Below, piece after piece: positions 43,475 to 52,706 of a DNA stretch of 64,000 nucleotides. The DNA is from Paenalcaligenes sp050487225. Its GTDB lineage: Bacteria; Pseudomonadota; Gammaproteobacteria; Burkholderiales; Burkholderiaceae_B. The notes beneath the pieces are model-generated. The model was not told the origin of the DNA and did no database searches. It worked only from the letters and a program-made list of their open reading frames with translations. Location of the stretch: contig NZ_JBKQGY010000001.1 of the NCBI RefSeq assembly GCF_050487225.1, positions 1,426,001 through 1,490,000 of the forward strand, read 5' to 3'. Within the stretch, counting starts at the first letter, position 1, and each line of letters begins with the position of its first letter. The position numbers and the translations under genes were made by a program.

Positions 43475-44656
43475 ATGTTCATCGACTTCTTTTATCATCT
43501 GCGCGCCCACCAACTGCCGGTATCCTTAAGTGAATACTTAACGTTGTTGGATGCGTTGCGCCAACCGGTCATGCCCACTCGTGTGGAAGACTTTTACCGC
43601 TTGGCACGGCTGATTCTGATTAAAGACGAAAGCCTCTACGACAAATACGACAGGGCTTTCGCACAGTTTTACGAACAGCACCAGATGAAGCTAGAGGCTG
43701 ACCCTGATGCCAGCCAAATCCCGCTAGACTGGCTGATTAAAAACTTCGAACGTCACCTTAGTGCCGAAGATCGTGCAGCGATACAAAAGCACGGCTGGGA
43801 CAAGCTAATGGAGCTGTTTAAGGAACGTCTAGCAGAGCAAACCGAACGACACGCTGGTGGCAACAAATGGATTGGCACAGGCGGCAGTTCACCCTTTGGG
43901 CATGGTGGCTATCACCCTGAAGGCATACGCGTAGGAGGCCCATCGGCTGGTCATAGAACCGCCGTTAAAGTCTGGGAGCAACGTGAGTTCAAAGATTACG
44001 ATGACCAACAAGAGTTAGGGACACGTAACTTTAAGATGGCGCTACGCCGCTTACGTAGGTTTGCCCGTGACGGCCAACAAAACGAGCTAGACCTAGAAAA
44101 CACCATACGCCAGACGGCGCACAATGCCGGCCTGCTGGATATTCAAATGCGGGCCGAGCGGCATAATGCCGTCAAGGTGTTGATGCTATTAGACGTGGGC
44201 GGCAGCATGGATGACCACATCGCCCTTGTGCAAGAATTATTTTCTGCGGCTCGCAGTGAGTTCAAACACCTGCATCCTTACTACTTCCATAACTGCCCCT
44301 ATGAAGGGCTGTGGACACAGAACCATCGTCGCCACCAAGAGCGTATTCCTACTATGGATATACTGCATCGCTATGGTGATGACTGGACCCTGATTTTTGT
44401 CGGTGATGCCACCATGAGCCCGTATGAAATCATGATGCCGGGTGGCAGCGTAGAACACTACAACGACGAAAGTGGCGCAGTCTGGATACAGCGCTTACTC
44501 GCACAGTGGCCTCATGCCGCGTGGCTAAACCCTGAACCGCAACGTTATTGGTCGTACCATCAATCCATACTGACTATTCAGAAATTGATGGGAGGTCGTA
44601 TGTATGACCTCAGCCTGCAAGGTTTAGAAAGCGCCATGCAAAACCTCGCCCGATAA
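43475..44656 (+). CDS. VWA-domain protein, CoxE-like, MoxR partner
   Basis: A 393-residue CoxE-like protein with a helical N-terminal half (FIDFFYHLRAHQLPVSLSEY) and a C-terminal VWA domain (about 225-390). The metal-ion site DVGGSMDDH has the DxGxS form of MIDAS motifs. WIGTGGSSPFGHGGYHPEG in the middle is a glycine-rich block typical of this family. Encoded next to its MoxR ATPase, so they should form one chaperone unit. In CO-dehydrogenase operons the pair inserts metal or sulfur; here the client is not visible. Confidence 0.9.
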   Translation: MFIDFFYHLRAHQLPVSLSEYLTLLDALRQPVMPTRVEDFYRLARLILIKDESLYDKYDRAFAQFYEQHQMKLEADPDASQIPLDWLIKNFERHLSAEDRAAIQKHGWDKLMELFKERLAEQTERHAGGNKWIGTGGSSPFGHGGYHPEGIRVGGPSAGHRTAVKVWEQREFKDYDDQQELGTRNFKMALRRLRRFARDGQQNELDLENTIRQTAHNAGLLDIQMRAERHNAVKVLMLLDVGGSMDDHIALVQELFSAARSEFKHLHPYYFHNCPYEGLWTQNHRRHQERIPTMDILHRYGDDWTLIFVGDATMSPYEIMMPGGSVEHYNDESGAVWIQRLLAQWPHAAWLNPEPQRYWSYHQSILTIQKLMGGRMYDLSLQGLESAMQNLAR

Positions 44657-44700
44657 GATTAACGTTCGCTAACATCTTAGAATACCGTCCAACCCCCGCT

Positions 44701-44723
44701 GCCCTACACGCTACAGGGCTTTT
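44701..44723 (+). terminator. Weak terminator-like hairpin after the CoxE-like gene
   Basis: GCCCT and AGGGC form a short stem with a 9-nt loop, followed by TTTTGG. Short stem and T-run make it a weak candidate. Confidence 0.4.
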
Positions 44724-44839
44724 GGTTGCGTTTTCTCACGATTACGACTGTTTCGCATTCCGATATCTCCCTGTACAGTAGAGGCCTTAGCTTACACGAG
44801 CATTCTGTTGCCATTCATGTTCAACAAGGGAATTCACAC

Positions 44840-47800
44840 ATGCTGTCCATCCGAGTTTCACGCATAACTGCCGGACTTGGGCTAGCGCTGTTTAGCCTGA
44901 TGCCAGTCAGCGTTTATGCCCTACCAGAAGGTGTAGTTCAAGGAGCCAGTGTAGAAGGCGTTACTGAGTACCGATTAGAAAATGGTCTACGCGTACTATT
45001 GGCTGCCGACACATCCAGACCTAACATCACGGTCAACATGACCTACTTGGTAGGCTCTCGCCAAGAAAACTATGGTCAAACTGGGATGGCCCATTTGTTG
45101 GAACACATGCTGTTCCGCGGTACGCCTACACTACCGAATGCATTAGCGGAATTCTCTAAGCGCGGTTTGGCCGCCAACGGAACGACCTCGGGTGATAGAA
45201 CCAACTATTACGCGAGCTTCGCCGCTAATGACGATACCTTGAAATGGTATTTAGACTGGCAAGCCGATGTGATGGTGAATGCCACCATTTCCAGAAGTGA
45301 TCTGGATGCCGAAATGACGGTGGTGCGTAATGAAATGGAACGCGGCGAAAACAGCCCATTCCGTATTCTGATGCAGCAAATGCAAGCCGCTGCCTTTCAA
45401 TGGCATAACTACGGCAAGTCCACCATTGGAGCCCGCTCTGACGTAGAAAATGTAGACATCGCCCAGCTTAAAGCCTTTTACAAAGAGTACTATCAGCCGG
45501 ATAACGCTATCCTGATCGTGAGCGGTAAATTTGATGCCGATCAGACTCTGGCACAAATTGCCGAAAGCTTTGGAACTATTCCTAAGCCCACTCGCCAACT
45601 GCCGCCTGAATACACGATAGAACCTGTGCAAGATGGCACACGCTCTGTGTCCTTGCGTCGCCAAGGCGGATCACCTATTGTGGCAGCGCTGTACCACATC
45701 CCTGCCGAGACTAGCCCCGAATATATTCCCATCAGCATAGGCGTAGGCATTTTAGGTGACACGCCATCAGGCCGTTTGTACAAAGCGCTGGTGGACCAAA
45801 ATTTGGCTACTAGCGTGTTTGGTTATGCTGCGGGTATGCACGACCCTGGCTACGCCCTCTTTGCGGCTGAACTACAGGCCGAAATGAACCAAGAGCAAGC
45901 CCTGCAAGTCTTGGATCAAACCGTCACCAACGTGCATGAGCAACCGTTTACTGACGAAGAAGTAAACCGTATCCGTAACCAATGGCTAAACGGCTGGTCT
46001 AGCGTCTACGCTGACCCTGCCCAATTGGCCTCTGCACTATCCGAAAGCGCTGCTATTGGTGATTGGAGATTGTTCTTCATTAGCCGTGATCGCGTAGAGC
46101 AACTGAAAACAGAGGATGTGCAAACGGCAGTAGAGCGCTGGTTCGTTGAGGACAACCGCACTAACGGCCAATACATTCCTACTGAAGAACCGAAACGTGC
46201 CCCTACAGCAGATGTGATAGATATTGAGTCGCTAGTGAGCGACTACAAAGGTAAGGAACTGGTACAAGAAACAGCCAGCTTTGACGTATCACCTGCCAAT
46301 ATCGATGCGCAAACTCAACGCCCTGTACTGACGCTGGACGAAGGTCTAGGCACCGTACAATTGGCGCTATTACCTAAAGCCACTCGTGGTAATCGTGTAG
46401 AGGCTGTGTTGAGCATGCAGTTTGGCGATGCCGAAAGCCTGAAAGGCAAACGCGCCATTGGCTCTACCGTTGCAAGCTTGCTCAGTTACGGCACACAACA
46501 ACGTAGCCGCCAAGAAATTGCCGATCGTTTCACTGAGCTGCAAGCCGATGTCAGCTTTAGTGGTCAAAGTACCGGCATCAACATCAGCATTTCTACGCTG
46601 GGCGAGAACCTGCCTGCGGTCGTCAAACTGGTCTTGGAAGTATTGCGTAGCGCCAGCTTGCCTGCCGATGAGTTAGAGAAATACAAAACTCAATTAATCA
46701 CGGCTTACCAAAATGCCATGACTGAGCCTACCGAACTGGCCGCTCAAGCCTTGGCTCAACATGAAAACATCTGGCCTAAAGACGATATCCGCTATGTGCC
46801 AACGCTGGCAGAAAGCCTAGAAGAGACCAAAGCCCTCACACACCAAGACGTGTTGTCATTCTATGAACAGTTCTACGGTACTGGCAGCATACGCTTCAGT
46901 GCGGCAGGTAGTTTCAACCCTGAAACCGTGCAGCAAGTGCTGGTAGAAGGCTTGAATCAATGGAAAGCTGCCCCTGCTTATAGCCGTCCAGAAACACCGT
47001 TCCACGAGGTAGAAGCCAAAGAGTTCTTGATCAATACCCCTGACAAGGCCAACGCTTTCTATATGGCCAAACAAAACATGCCATTGCAAGATACCGATGC
47101 AGACTTCCCTGCCCTGTACCTTGCCAATTACATGCTAGGGCAGTCAGAGACTTCTAGATTATGGAACCGAGTACGTGTGCAAGACGGCTTGTCTTACGAT
47201 GTGCGCAGCATGCTAAACACATCGTCCTATGAGCCTAATGCTAACTGGATCTTCTACGCTATACACGCGCCTGAAAACTCTGGCAAAGTCGCCACAGCTA
47301 TTCAGGAAGAAATCCAAAAAGTACTGCAAGATGGTTTTACCGAAGACGAGGTAAAACAAGCGGTAGAAGCGATGCTGAAATACCGTGAGCTATCACGCAG
47401 CCGCGATGCTATCTTGGCTAACACATGGTCTAGATATTTAGATCAAAACCGCAGTTTTGCATGGTCAGCTGAGATAGATGAGTCGCTAAAAAAACTGGAT
47501 GCTAAACAGGTGAATGACACGCTGAGAAAGTATCTGGATCCTAACGCACTCAGCATTGCTATTGCTGCTGACCAAAACAAGCAGCAAGCGACGGGTGACG
47601 GTACTCCTGCCACTAAGGCTCCCGCTAAAGCCCCTGACGATCAGCCCCAACCAGCTGCTGAGGCAGCACCCCAGAGTGATGCTGAGGCCGCTACCGTCAG
47701 TGAACCACAAGCAGCCAACGATGCCGTACCGGCTGCTAGCGACTCACCAACAACCAGCATGGCTGAACCAGAAGCAACAAGTGATGCTCATGTAGCAAGT

Positions 47801-48214
47801 AGTGCAGAGCCTACCGTCGAAGGTGAGGCCCCAATGACGGAGAAAGCAGAATCCACTACCGTCAATGAGCCTCAGGCAAGCAATGATGCAGTACCCACTG
47901 CTAGCGACGTGCAAACAAGCGCTGCTGACACTGCAACAGCCAATGAGTCGCCAGTTGCAAGCCGTGAAGAACCAGCGGTGGCCAGCACCGAGGCGCTAGC
48001 TACTAACGAAGAACTGGTAGCAAGCAGCGCCGAGCCAGTTCAGAGCAACGCTGGCGAAGCATTGACTGCTGACGCTGTAGATCCCGCTGTAGAGCCTACT
48101 GCAAGCCAAGCTACCACAACAGAGCAGGCTGCCGTCACGCCTAGCGCCGCCCCTGCGGTGGATGCAATAGAAGCCAGTGCGCAAGCAGAGGCTCAGGTCG
48201 CTAGCAACCCATAA
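44840..48214 (+). CDS. Large M16 (pitrilysin-type) zinc peptidase with low-complexity C-terminal tail
   Basis: A 1124-residue secreted peptidase. From the ATG at 44840 (AAGGGAA upstream) a Sec signal peptide is seen, ending near SVYA. The first M16 domain has the inverted zinc motif HLLEH (in GMAHLLEHMLFRGTP) and the downstream Glu in VVRNEMERGENSP. The second half (from about 500) is an M16 domain without HxxEH, so it should be the inactive partner that closes over substrate. The last 170-200 residues are Ala/Glu/Ser/Thr/Pro-rich and include two copies of an 18-residue unit (47690-47743 and 47855-47908). A periplasmic or surface location is likely. Confidence 0.9.
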   Translation: MLSIRVSRITAGLGLALFSLMPVSVYALPEGVVQGASVEGVTEYRLENGLRVLLAADTSRPNITVNMTYLVGSRQENYGQTGMAHLLEHMLFRGTPTLPNALAEFSKRGLAANGTTSGDRTNYYASFAANDDTLKWYLDWQADVMVNATISRSDLDAEMTVVRNEMERGENSPFRILMQQMQAAAFQWHNYGKSTIGARSDVENVDIAQLKAFYKEYYQPDNAILIVSGKFDADQTLAQIAESFGTIPKPTRQLPPEYTIEPVQDGTRSVSLRRQGGSPIVAALYHIPAETSPEYIPISIGVGILGDTPSGRLYKALVDQNLATSVFGYAAGMHDPGYALFAAELQAEMNQEQALQVLDQTVTNVHEQPFTDEEVNRIRNQWLNGWSSVYADPAQLASALSESAAIGDWRLFFISRDRVEQLKTEDVQTAVERWFVEDNRTNGQYIPTEEPKRAPTADVIDIESLVSDYKGKELVQETASFDVSPANIDAQTQRPVLTLDEGLGTVQLALLPKATRGNRVEAVLSMQFGDAESLKGKRAIGSTVASLLSYGTQQRSRQEIADRFTELQADVSFSGQSTGINISISTLGENLPAVVKLVLEVLRSASLPADELEKYKTQLITAYQNAMTEPTELAAQALAQHENIWPKDDIRYVPTLAESLEETKALTHQDVLSFYEQFYGTGSIRFSAAGSFNPETVQQVLVEGLNQWKAAPAYSRPETPFHEVEAKEFLINTPDKANAFYMAKQNMPLQDTDADFPALYLANYMLGQSETSRLWNRVRVQDGLSYDVRSMLNTSSYEPNANWIFYAIHAPENSGKVATAIQEEIQKVLQDGFTEDEVKQAVEAMLKYRELSRSRDAILANTWSRYLDQNRSFAWSAEIDESLKKLDAKQVNDTLRKYLDPNALSIAIAADQNKQQATGDGTPATKAPAKAPDDQPQPAAEAAPQSDAEAATVSEPQAANDAVPAASDSPTTSMAEPEATSDAHVASSAEPTVEGEAPMTEKAESTTVNEPQASNDAVPTASDVQTSAADTATANESPVASREEPAVASTEALATNEELVASSAEPVQSNAGEALTADAVDPAVEPTASQATTTEQAAVTPSAAPAVDAIEASAQAEAQVASNP
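47690..47908 (+). repeat. Imperfect 54-nt direct repeat in the M16 gene tail
   Basis: Two 54-nt units (47690-47743, 47855-47908) encode closely similar 18-residue stretches containing TVSEPQAANDAVPAASD and TVNEPQASNDAVPTASD, 165 nt apart. They suggest growth of the tail by internal duplication. Confidence 0.7.
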
Positions 48215-48230
48215 TGATGATGTGCTATCC

Positions 48231-48272
48231 ATGCCCCCAGTTTGCAACGCTGTAGACTGGGGGCATTTTTTT
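48231..48272. terminator. Terminator between the M16 gene and the MFS gene
   Basis: ATGCCCCCAG (48231-48240) pairs with CTGGGGGCAT (48257-48266) and is followed by TTTTTT, which runs into the stop of the convergent MFS gene. Confidence 0.93.
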
Positions 48273-49482
48273 AGCAAGCAGAACTAGGAAGACGAGGCTG
48301 CTTACGCAGTTGTACTGTTCCTATCACTGCCATCATCAACACTGCCGCCCCCGCCCACCACAATACTGCCATGCCTGCGCTGGCCCCTGCGTCATCCACC
48401 AAACGCCCCGACCAACTGGCCCCTAGTGCCACACCGCTATTTAATCCCGCCAATAACCAAGTCATGCCTTCTGTAATATGCGAGGCAGCTAAGCTACGTT
48501 CCACCAGCGACATCGCTACGATCATGGTGGGGGCAAAACACACCCCTGCGATTAACACCGCCACGCTTAAGCCCAACACACTGTTTACCCATAAAAACGG
48601 CAGTGTACTGGCAGCAATGGCTATACCTCCCCACGCTAACAATGTAGGCAAAGGGGTAGTGAATGATCGCGCGCCAAACACCAAACCCGCGACACACGAA
48701 CCCACCGCATAGGCAGACAACACCACACTAGCTGCGGCAGGTTGACCTTGTTGCTCAGCAAAGGCCACACTCAATATATCCACTGCCCCCACCATCACGC
48801 CCATTGCCACCATCAACAGCGTTAATAACGGTACTGTTGGTGCAGAAAATAATACGGAGTGTCCCGCTGCAATATCTGCCGCAACTACCGTAGGTTCTGT
48901 GGCTTTCTGCCGCATCAAGGCCATGGCACCCACTGTCAGCATCAACAACGCCAATAACACACCCGCTTGTGCAAATGCTAAAACACTGAGCCCTACGGAC
49001 AGTGGTGGCCCCACAATAAAGCTCAACTCATCGACTACCGTTTCCAATGAATAAGCCGTTTGCAAAGATGGCTGACCGACCAAGCGTGCCGTCCATCTCG
49101 CTCGTATTAAGGCAGACACGCTAGGCATAAAGCCCAGCAGAGCAGCCCCCACAAACAACACGCTATCGTGCAGCGGCCACCATGTACCCGCCACCAGCAC
49201 TCCCCCGCCACTCACACATAGCGCTGTGATACGAGGCAATACATAGCCTTGCCCTTTTCTGTCTACCCAGCGCGACGTCTGTGGCGACAGCACGGCATAG
49301 GTCAGTACAAAGGTTGCCGAGACAGCCCCTGCCAATGCATAACTCTCTCGCCACTGCACCACTAACGTAATGATGCCTATACCCATCATAGGTAAGGCTA
49401 ATCGAGCGACTAACCCGGCCCATACAAACGCCCTGACCTCGGGGCTATTAAGTAGTGTTTTGTACTGTGCGTACACCGACAT
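48271..49482 (-). CDS. Major facilitator superfamily transporter
   Basis: A 403-residue, 12-helix MFS protein: helices from about residue 15 on (AFVWAGLVARLALPMMGIGI), the MFS loop in SRWVDRKGQGYVLP after helix 2, and ELSFIVGPPLSVGL in helix 5. The substrate is unknown; drug or metabolite efflux is typical. The ATG at 49482 is very close to its AGGAG site, so the GTG two codons later (49476) may be the real start; the frame up to 49593 is unlikely. Its promoter region carries a perfect palindrome, so it is probably repressed by a dimeric regulator encoded elsewhere. Confidence 0.85.
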   Translation of the reverse strand: MSVYAQYKTLLNSPEVRAFVWAGLVARLALPMMGIGIITLVVQWRESYALAGAVSATFVLTYAVLSPQTSRWVDRKGQGYVLPRITALCVSGGGVLVAGTWWPLHDSVLFVGAALLGFMPSVSALIRARWTARLVGQPSLQTAYSLETVVDELSFIVGPPLSVGLSVLAFAQAGVLLALLMLTVGAMALMRQKATEPTVVAADIAAGHSVLFSAPTVPLLTLLMVAMGVMVGAVDILSVAFAEQQGQPAAASVVLSAYAVGSCVAGLVFGARSFTTPLPTLLAWGGIAIAASTLPFLWVNSVLGLSVAVLIAGVCFAPTMIVAMSLVERSLAASHITEGMTWLLAGLNSGVALGASWSGRLVDDAGASAGMAVLWWAGAAVLMMAVIGTVQLRKQPRLPSSAC

Positions 49483-49523
49483 TCTCCTGATTCGCCAGTT
49501 CTTACTAGCATTAACATACACAT

Positions 49524-49550
49524 CGTATGTATAAATCTTATATACATACG
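49524..49550. promoter_or_regulatory. Palindromic candidate operator of the MFS gene
   Basis: CGTATGTATA and TATACATACG form a perfect 10-bp inverted repeat with a 7-nt spacer. It covers the -10 box and part of the spacer of the promoter described next, the right place for a TetR- or MarR-type repressor. Confidence 0.65.
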
Positions 49551-49563
49551 CAATGCATGTAAA
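49535..49563 (-). promoter_or_regulatory. Sigma-70 promoter of the MFS gene
   Basis: On the minus strand -35 TTTACA (49558-49563), 17-nt spacer, -10 TAAGAT (49535-49540), about 53 nt before the ATG. Confidence 0.55.
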
Positions 49564-49613
49564 TAAAAAAGAGAACGCCATCATGTGCATCATGGCTAGC
49601 CCACCACAGCCTC

Positions 49614-49631
49614 GCTATACCAAGGTATAGC
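49614..49631. repeat. Palindrome upstream of mgtA
   Basis: GCTATACC-AA-GGTATAGC is a perfect 8-bp inverted repeat with a 2-nt centre, between the MFS and mgtA promoter regions. An operator for either gene is possible. Confidence 0.45.
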
Positions 49632-49732
49632 CACACCACCTCTTAGTTTGATCAGTGCATACACACGTAGTCTGGTTTACGCGCGCTAGGCATCGCATAA
49701 TACTTTTTGTCTATTTCTTCGCTGAATCAGGC

Positions 49733-49816
49733 ATGAAGCCACCTACAACGCATTCATCCTATTGTTTACATAACCATGGCAAACACAACGCCATGCGGTT
49801 CCCCCTGCCGAGCTAA
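49733..49816 (+). CDS. Possible 27-codon leader ORF of mgtA
   Basis: ATG-AAG-CCA-CCT opens a short frame (MKPPTTHSSYCLHNHGKHNA and 7 more residues) ending 53 nt before the mgtA start. It has prolines at positions 3 and 4 and near its end (FPLPS). The mgtA gene of Salmonella is controlled by a proline-rich leader peptide (MgtL). The SD here is weak (AGG very close to the ATG), so it may be chance. Confidence 0.35.
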   Translation: MKPPTTHSSYCLHNHGKHNAMRFPLPS

Positions 49817-49869
49817 ACACACGGCGCTGATGAGCCGCTGCCTGTTGTGTCATGGCAGAGGTCTCACCC

Positions 49870-52560
49870 ATGACTTTCTTTGCTTCTGCTCTCGCACGTG
49901 TCACGCCCAAACCGGCTGCCCAAACACGTACCTTGCGCGCGCAAAGTGAAGCCCACCAGACCTTGCACAGCACGTTGAAAAATATAGGCGCACACCCTCA
50001 CGGTTTATTGCTGTCTGATGTGGTGCAGCGTCAGCAACGAGACGGTTTGAATATCATCGCGCACGAGCAAACACCCTCGGCGCTGCTACAGTTTTTGAGT
50101 ACCTTTAAAAATCCATTTATTGTGGTGCTGCTGGTGCTAGCGGGCATTAGTGCCATCACGGATATTTGGTTGCCCTGGCAAGCTGGACACGCTGCTGCGC
50201 CTGCCAGCATGATCATTATTTTGACCATGGTGCTTGCCAGTGCCGTCATGCGGTTTATTCAGGAATACCGTTCTACCCGCGCTGCGGCAGCGCTAAAAGC
50301 GATGGTGCGCACCACCGCCACAGTGACCCGTCGTAGTGCGGTACAAGCACGGCCGCACACACAAGAACTGCCTATAGAGCAATTGGTAGAAGGTGACTTG
50401 ATTAGCTTGCGTGCTGGCGACATGATTCCTGCCGATGTTCGGCTAGTAGAGTCACGCGATTTGTTTGTCAGCCAAGCCATGCTGACAGGTGAATCCATAC
50501 CCGTAGAAAAGAAGCACACCCCACAGCCTTTTGCTGCAGATGCGAACAACCTTGTAGACACACCCACTATAGGTTTTATGGGTACAAACGTCGTGAGCGG
50601 TACTGCCACCGCTGTCGTACTGGCAACGGGTAATCGCAGCTATTTTGGATCACTGGCCCATTCCATTGTAGGTACTCGCTCACAAACTGCTTTTGACCGT
50701 GGCGTGAACAGCGTGAGCTGGTTATTGATACGTTTTATGTTGGTCATGGTGCCTGTGGTCTTTGTGATCAATGGCGTGAGCAAAGGGGATTGGGTAGAGG
50801 CTTTTATGTTTGCCTTGGCCGTAGCCGTGGGGCTAACCCCTGAAATGCTGCCCATGATTGTGAGTGCTAATTTGGCTAAAGGTGCTTTGGCTATGGCTAA
50901 ACGTAAGGTAGTCGTCAAACGCCTAAATGCCATTCAAAACTTTGGGGCCATGGATGTACTGTGTACCGATAAAACCGGCACCCTCACCCAAGATAAAGTG
51001 ATCTTGGCTAAACACGTCAGCACCACCGGCATGAATGATGTCACCGTGCTGCAACTGGCCTGGTTAAACAGCACCAACCAAAGTGGTGTACCTAACCTCA
51101 TTGATCAAGCCGTACTACGTTTTGCCGAGGCGTCCCCTAAGCACCTAGACGCATTACAACAATGGCAAAAAGTAGATGAAATGCCTTTTGATTTTGTACG
51201 TAGACGCTTATCGGTAGTCGTTGCCAACGCATCAGGCACACACCAATTGATTTGCAAAGGTGCAGTTGAAGAGATGCTGGCGGTCTCTACCCACATCGTG
51301 CATGAGCAACAAACCATTGCGCTTACCGATGCTCGCCGCATTAGCTTACTGACGATGGCCCGCGCCTACCACCAAGACGGTTTTAGGGTGGTAGTCATCG
51401 CCACACGGGACATTACAAATGAGCAACGCTGTGAGCAATACAGCAGCAGCGACGAACACAGCTTGGTCATACGTGGTTTGTTGATTTTTCTGGACCCACC
51501 CAAGGACAGTGCCAACGCAGCCATGCAAGCGTTACATGCTCACGGTGTTAGCGTCAAAGTGCTCACCGGTGACAACGACATCATTACGGGGCGCATCTGT
51601 AAAGAAGTAGGTTTGGCCCCTGGTGTGGCCTTGATGGGCAGTGAAATAGATTTGTTAGACGATGTGGCGCTGCGCCAAAAAGTAGAAGAGCGCACCGTAT
51701 TTGCCAAGCTTACACCGCTGCAAAAGTCGCGCATACTCAAAGCCCTGCAAGCCAACGGACATACCGTAGGTTTTTTAGGCGATGGCATTAACGATGCTCC
51801 CGCCCTACGTGAAGCCGATGTAGGTATTTCGGTAGACAGTGCCGCTGACATTGCCAAAGAGTCCGCCGACATTATTTTGCTGGAAAAAAGTTTATTGGTA
51901 CTAGAAGAAGGCGTCATCAAAGGTAGAGAGACCTTTGGCAACATACTCAAGTACTTAAACATGACAGCCAGCTCTAACTTTGGCAACGTGTTGTCGGTAT
52001 TAATTGCCAGTGCGTTTATCCCCTTTTTACCCATGCTGGCCATACAACTGCTGATACAAAACCTGTTGTACGACCTGTCTCAACTCTCGTTGCCATGGGA
52101 CAAAATGGATAAAGAGTTTTTAGCCAAACCGCGTAAATGGGATGCACGCAACACTGGCCGGTTTATGTTGTTCATGGGGCCTACGTCATCCGTTTTTGAC
52201 TTGGTTACCTACGCGGTATTGTGGTTTGTCTTTGCCGCAAACAGCCCTTCGGCACAAGCGTTGTTTCAGTCGGGCTGGTTTATTGAAGGTTTACTGTCGC
52301 AAACACTGGTCGTGCATATGCTGCGCACCCAAAAAGTGCCGTTCCTACAAAGTACGGCCACCTTACCGGTGTTGCTCATGACAGGCAGCATTATGGCCTT
52401 AGGCCTGTATCTACCCTTCTCCCCATTAGGGCCTATGTTAGGGCTAGAAGCATTGCCATGGGAGTATTTCCCGTGGTTGGTGGGCATTTTATTCAGTTAT
52501 TGCCTGACTGCCCAACTCATGAAAACGCTGTACATACGCCGCTTTGGCCGTTGGTTCTAA
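49870..52560 (+). CDS. mgtA: Magnesium-transporting P-type ATPase MgtA
   Basis: Type IIIB P-type ATPase that imports Mg2+. The 896-residue product has the N-terminal cytoplasmic region, the A-domain TGES loop in QAMLTGESIPVEKKH, helix-4 motif VAVGLTPEMLPMIV, the phosphorylated Asp in LCTDKTGTLTQDKV (about 362), the ATP-binding KGA in LICKGAVEEML, and the hinge GFLGDGINDAPALREADVGI (shown in part). The ATG at 49870 has AGAGG 8 nt upstream; the ATG at 49852 has no such site. Start of a probable operon with the leader ORF, small membrane protein and mgtC downstream. Confidence 0.96.
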   Translation: MTFFASALARVTPKPAAQTRTLRAQSEAHQTLHSTLKNIGAHPHGLLLSDVVQRQQRDGLNIIAHEQTPSALLQFLSTFKNPFIVVLLVLAGISAITDIWLPWQAGHAAAPASMIIILTMVLASAVMRFIQEYRSTRAAAALKAMVRTTATVTRRSAVQARPHTQELPIEQLVEGDLISLRAGDMIPADVRLVESRDLFVSQAMLTGESIPVEKKHTPQPFAADANNLVDTPTIGFMGTNVVSGTATAVVLATGNRSYFGSLAHSIVGTRSQTAFDRGVNSVSWLLIRFMLVMVPVVFVINGVSKGDWVEAFMFALAVAVGLTPEMLPMIVSANLAKGALAMAKRKVVVKRLNAIQNFGAMDVLCTDKTGTLTQDKVILAKHVSTTGMNDVTVLQLAWLNSTNQSGVPNLIDQAVLRFAEASPKHLDALQQWQKVDEMPFDFVRRRLSVVVANASGTHQLICKGAVEEMLAVSTHIVHEQQTIALTDARRISLLTMARAYHQDGFRVVVIATRDITNEQRCEQYSSSDEHSLVIRGLLIFLDPPKDSANAAMQALHAHGVSVKVLTGDNDIITGRICKEVGLAPGVALMGSEIDLLDDVALRQKVEERTVFAKLTPLQKSRILKALQANGHTVGFLGDGINDAPALREADVGISVDSAADIAKESADIILLEKSLLVLEEGVIKGRETFGNILKYLNMTASSNFGNVLSVLIASAFIPFLPMLAIQLLIQNLLYDLSQLSLPWDKMDKEFLAKPRKWDARNTGRFMLFMGPTSSVFDLVTYAVLWFVFAANSPSAQALFQSGWFIEGLLSQTLVVHMLRTQKVPFLQSTATLPVLLMTGSIMALGLYLPFSPLGPMLGLEALPWEYFPWLVGILFSYCLTAQLMKTLYIRRFGRWF

Positions 52561-52580
52561 CTTTACTCTAGGAGGTTTCT

Positions 52581-52667
52581 ATGGATGATGACCCGGGATC
52601 GTTGTGTTGTCTATGCGTTGAGACACACCCTCTTCACCCTTTTGCTACACACTGGTTCCCACACTAA
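52581..52667 (+). CDS. 28-codon intra-operon leader ORF beginning Met-Asp-Asp-Asp-Pro
   Basis: Twenty nt after mgtA an AGGAGG with 5-nt spacing leads into ATG-GAT-GAT-GAC-CCG and a frame of 28 codons (MDDDPGSLCCLCVETHPLHP plus FATHWFPH). Acidic residues followed by Pro at the N-terminus are the known trigger of intrinsic ribosome destabilisation, used by the E. coli MgtL leader (MEPDPTPLP) to sense low Mg2+. Its stop codon lies in the loop of a 9-bp hairpin. I infer a regulatory leader peptide, not a functional protein. Too short for homology. Confidence 0.65.
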   Translation: MDDDPGSLCCLCVETHPLHPFATHWFPH

Positions 52668-52706
52668 GCAACGCCTAGTGGGAACCTCAACACAATGGAG
52701 GCTCCC
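52654..52706 (+). promoter_or_regulatory. Two mutually exclusive RNA hairpins controlling the next SD
   Basis: Hairpin A: GGTTCCCAC (52654-52662) with GTGGGAACC (52678-52686), 9 perfect pairs. Hairpin B: GGGAACCTC (52680-52688) with GAGGCTCCC (52698-52706), 8 pairs and one mismatch. They share 52680-52686. B contains most of the GGAGG ribosome-binding site (52697-52701) of the gene starting at 52707; A leaves it free. A ribosome finishing the leader ORF would cover the left arm of A and favour B. Confidence 0.65.
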
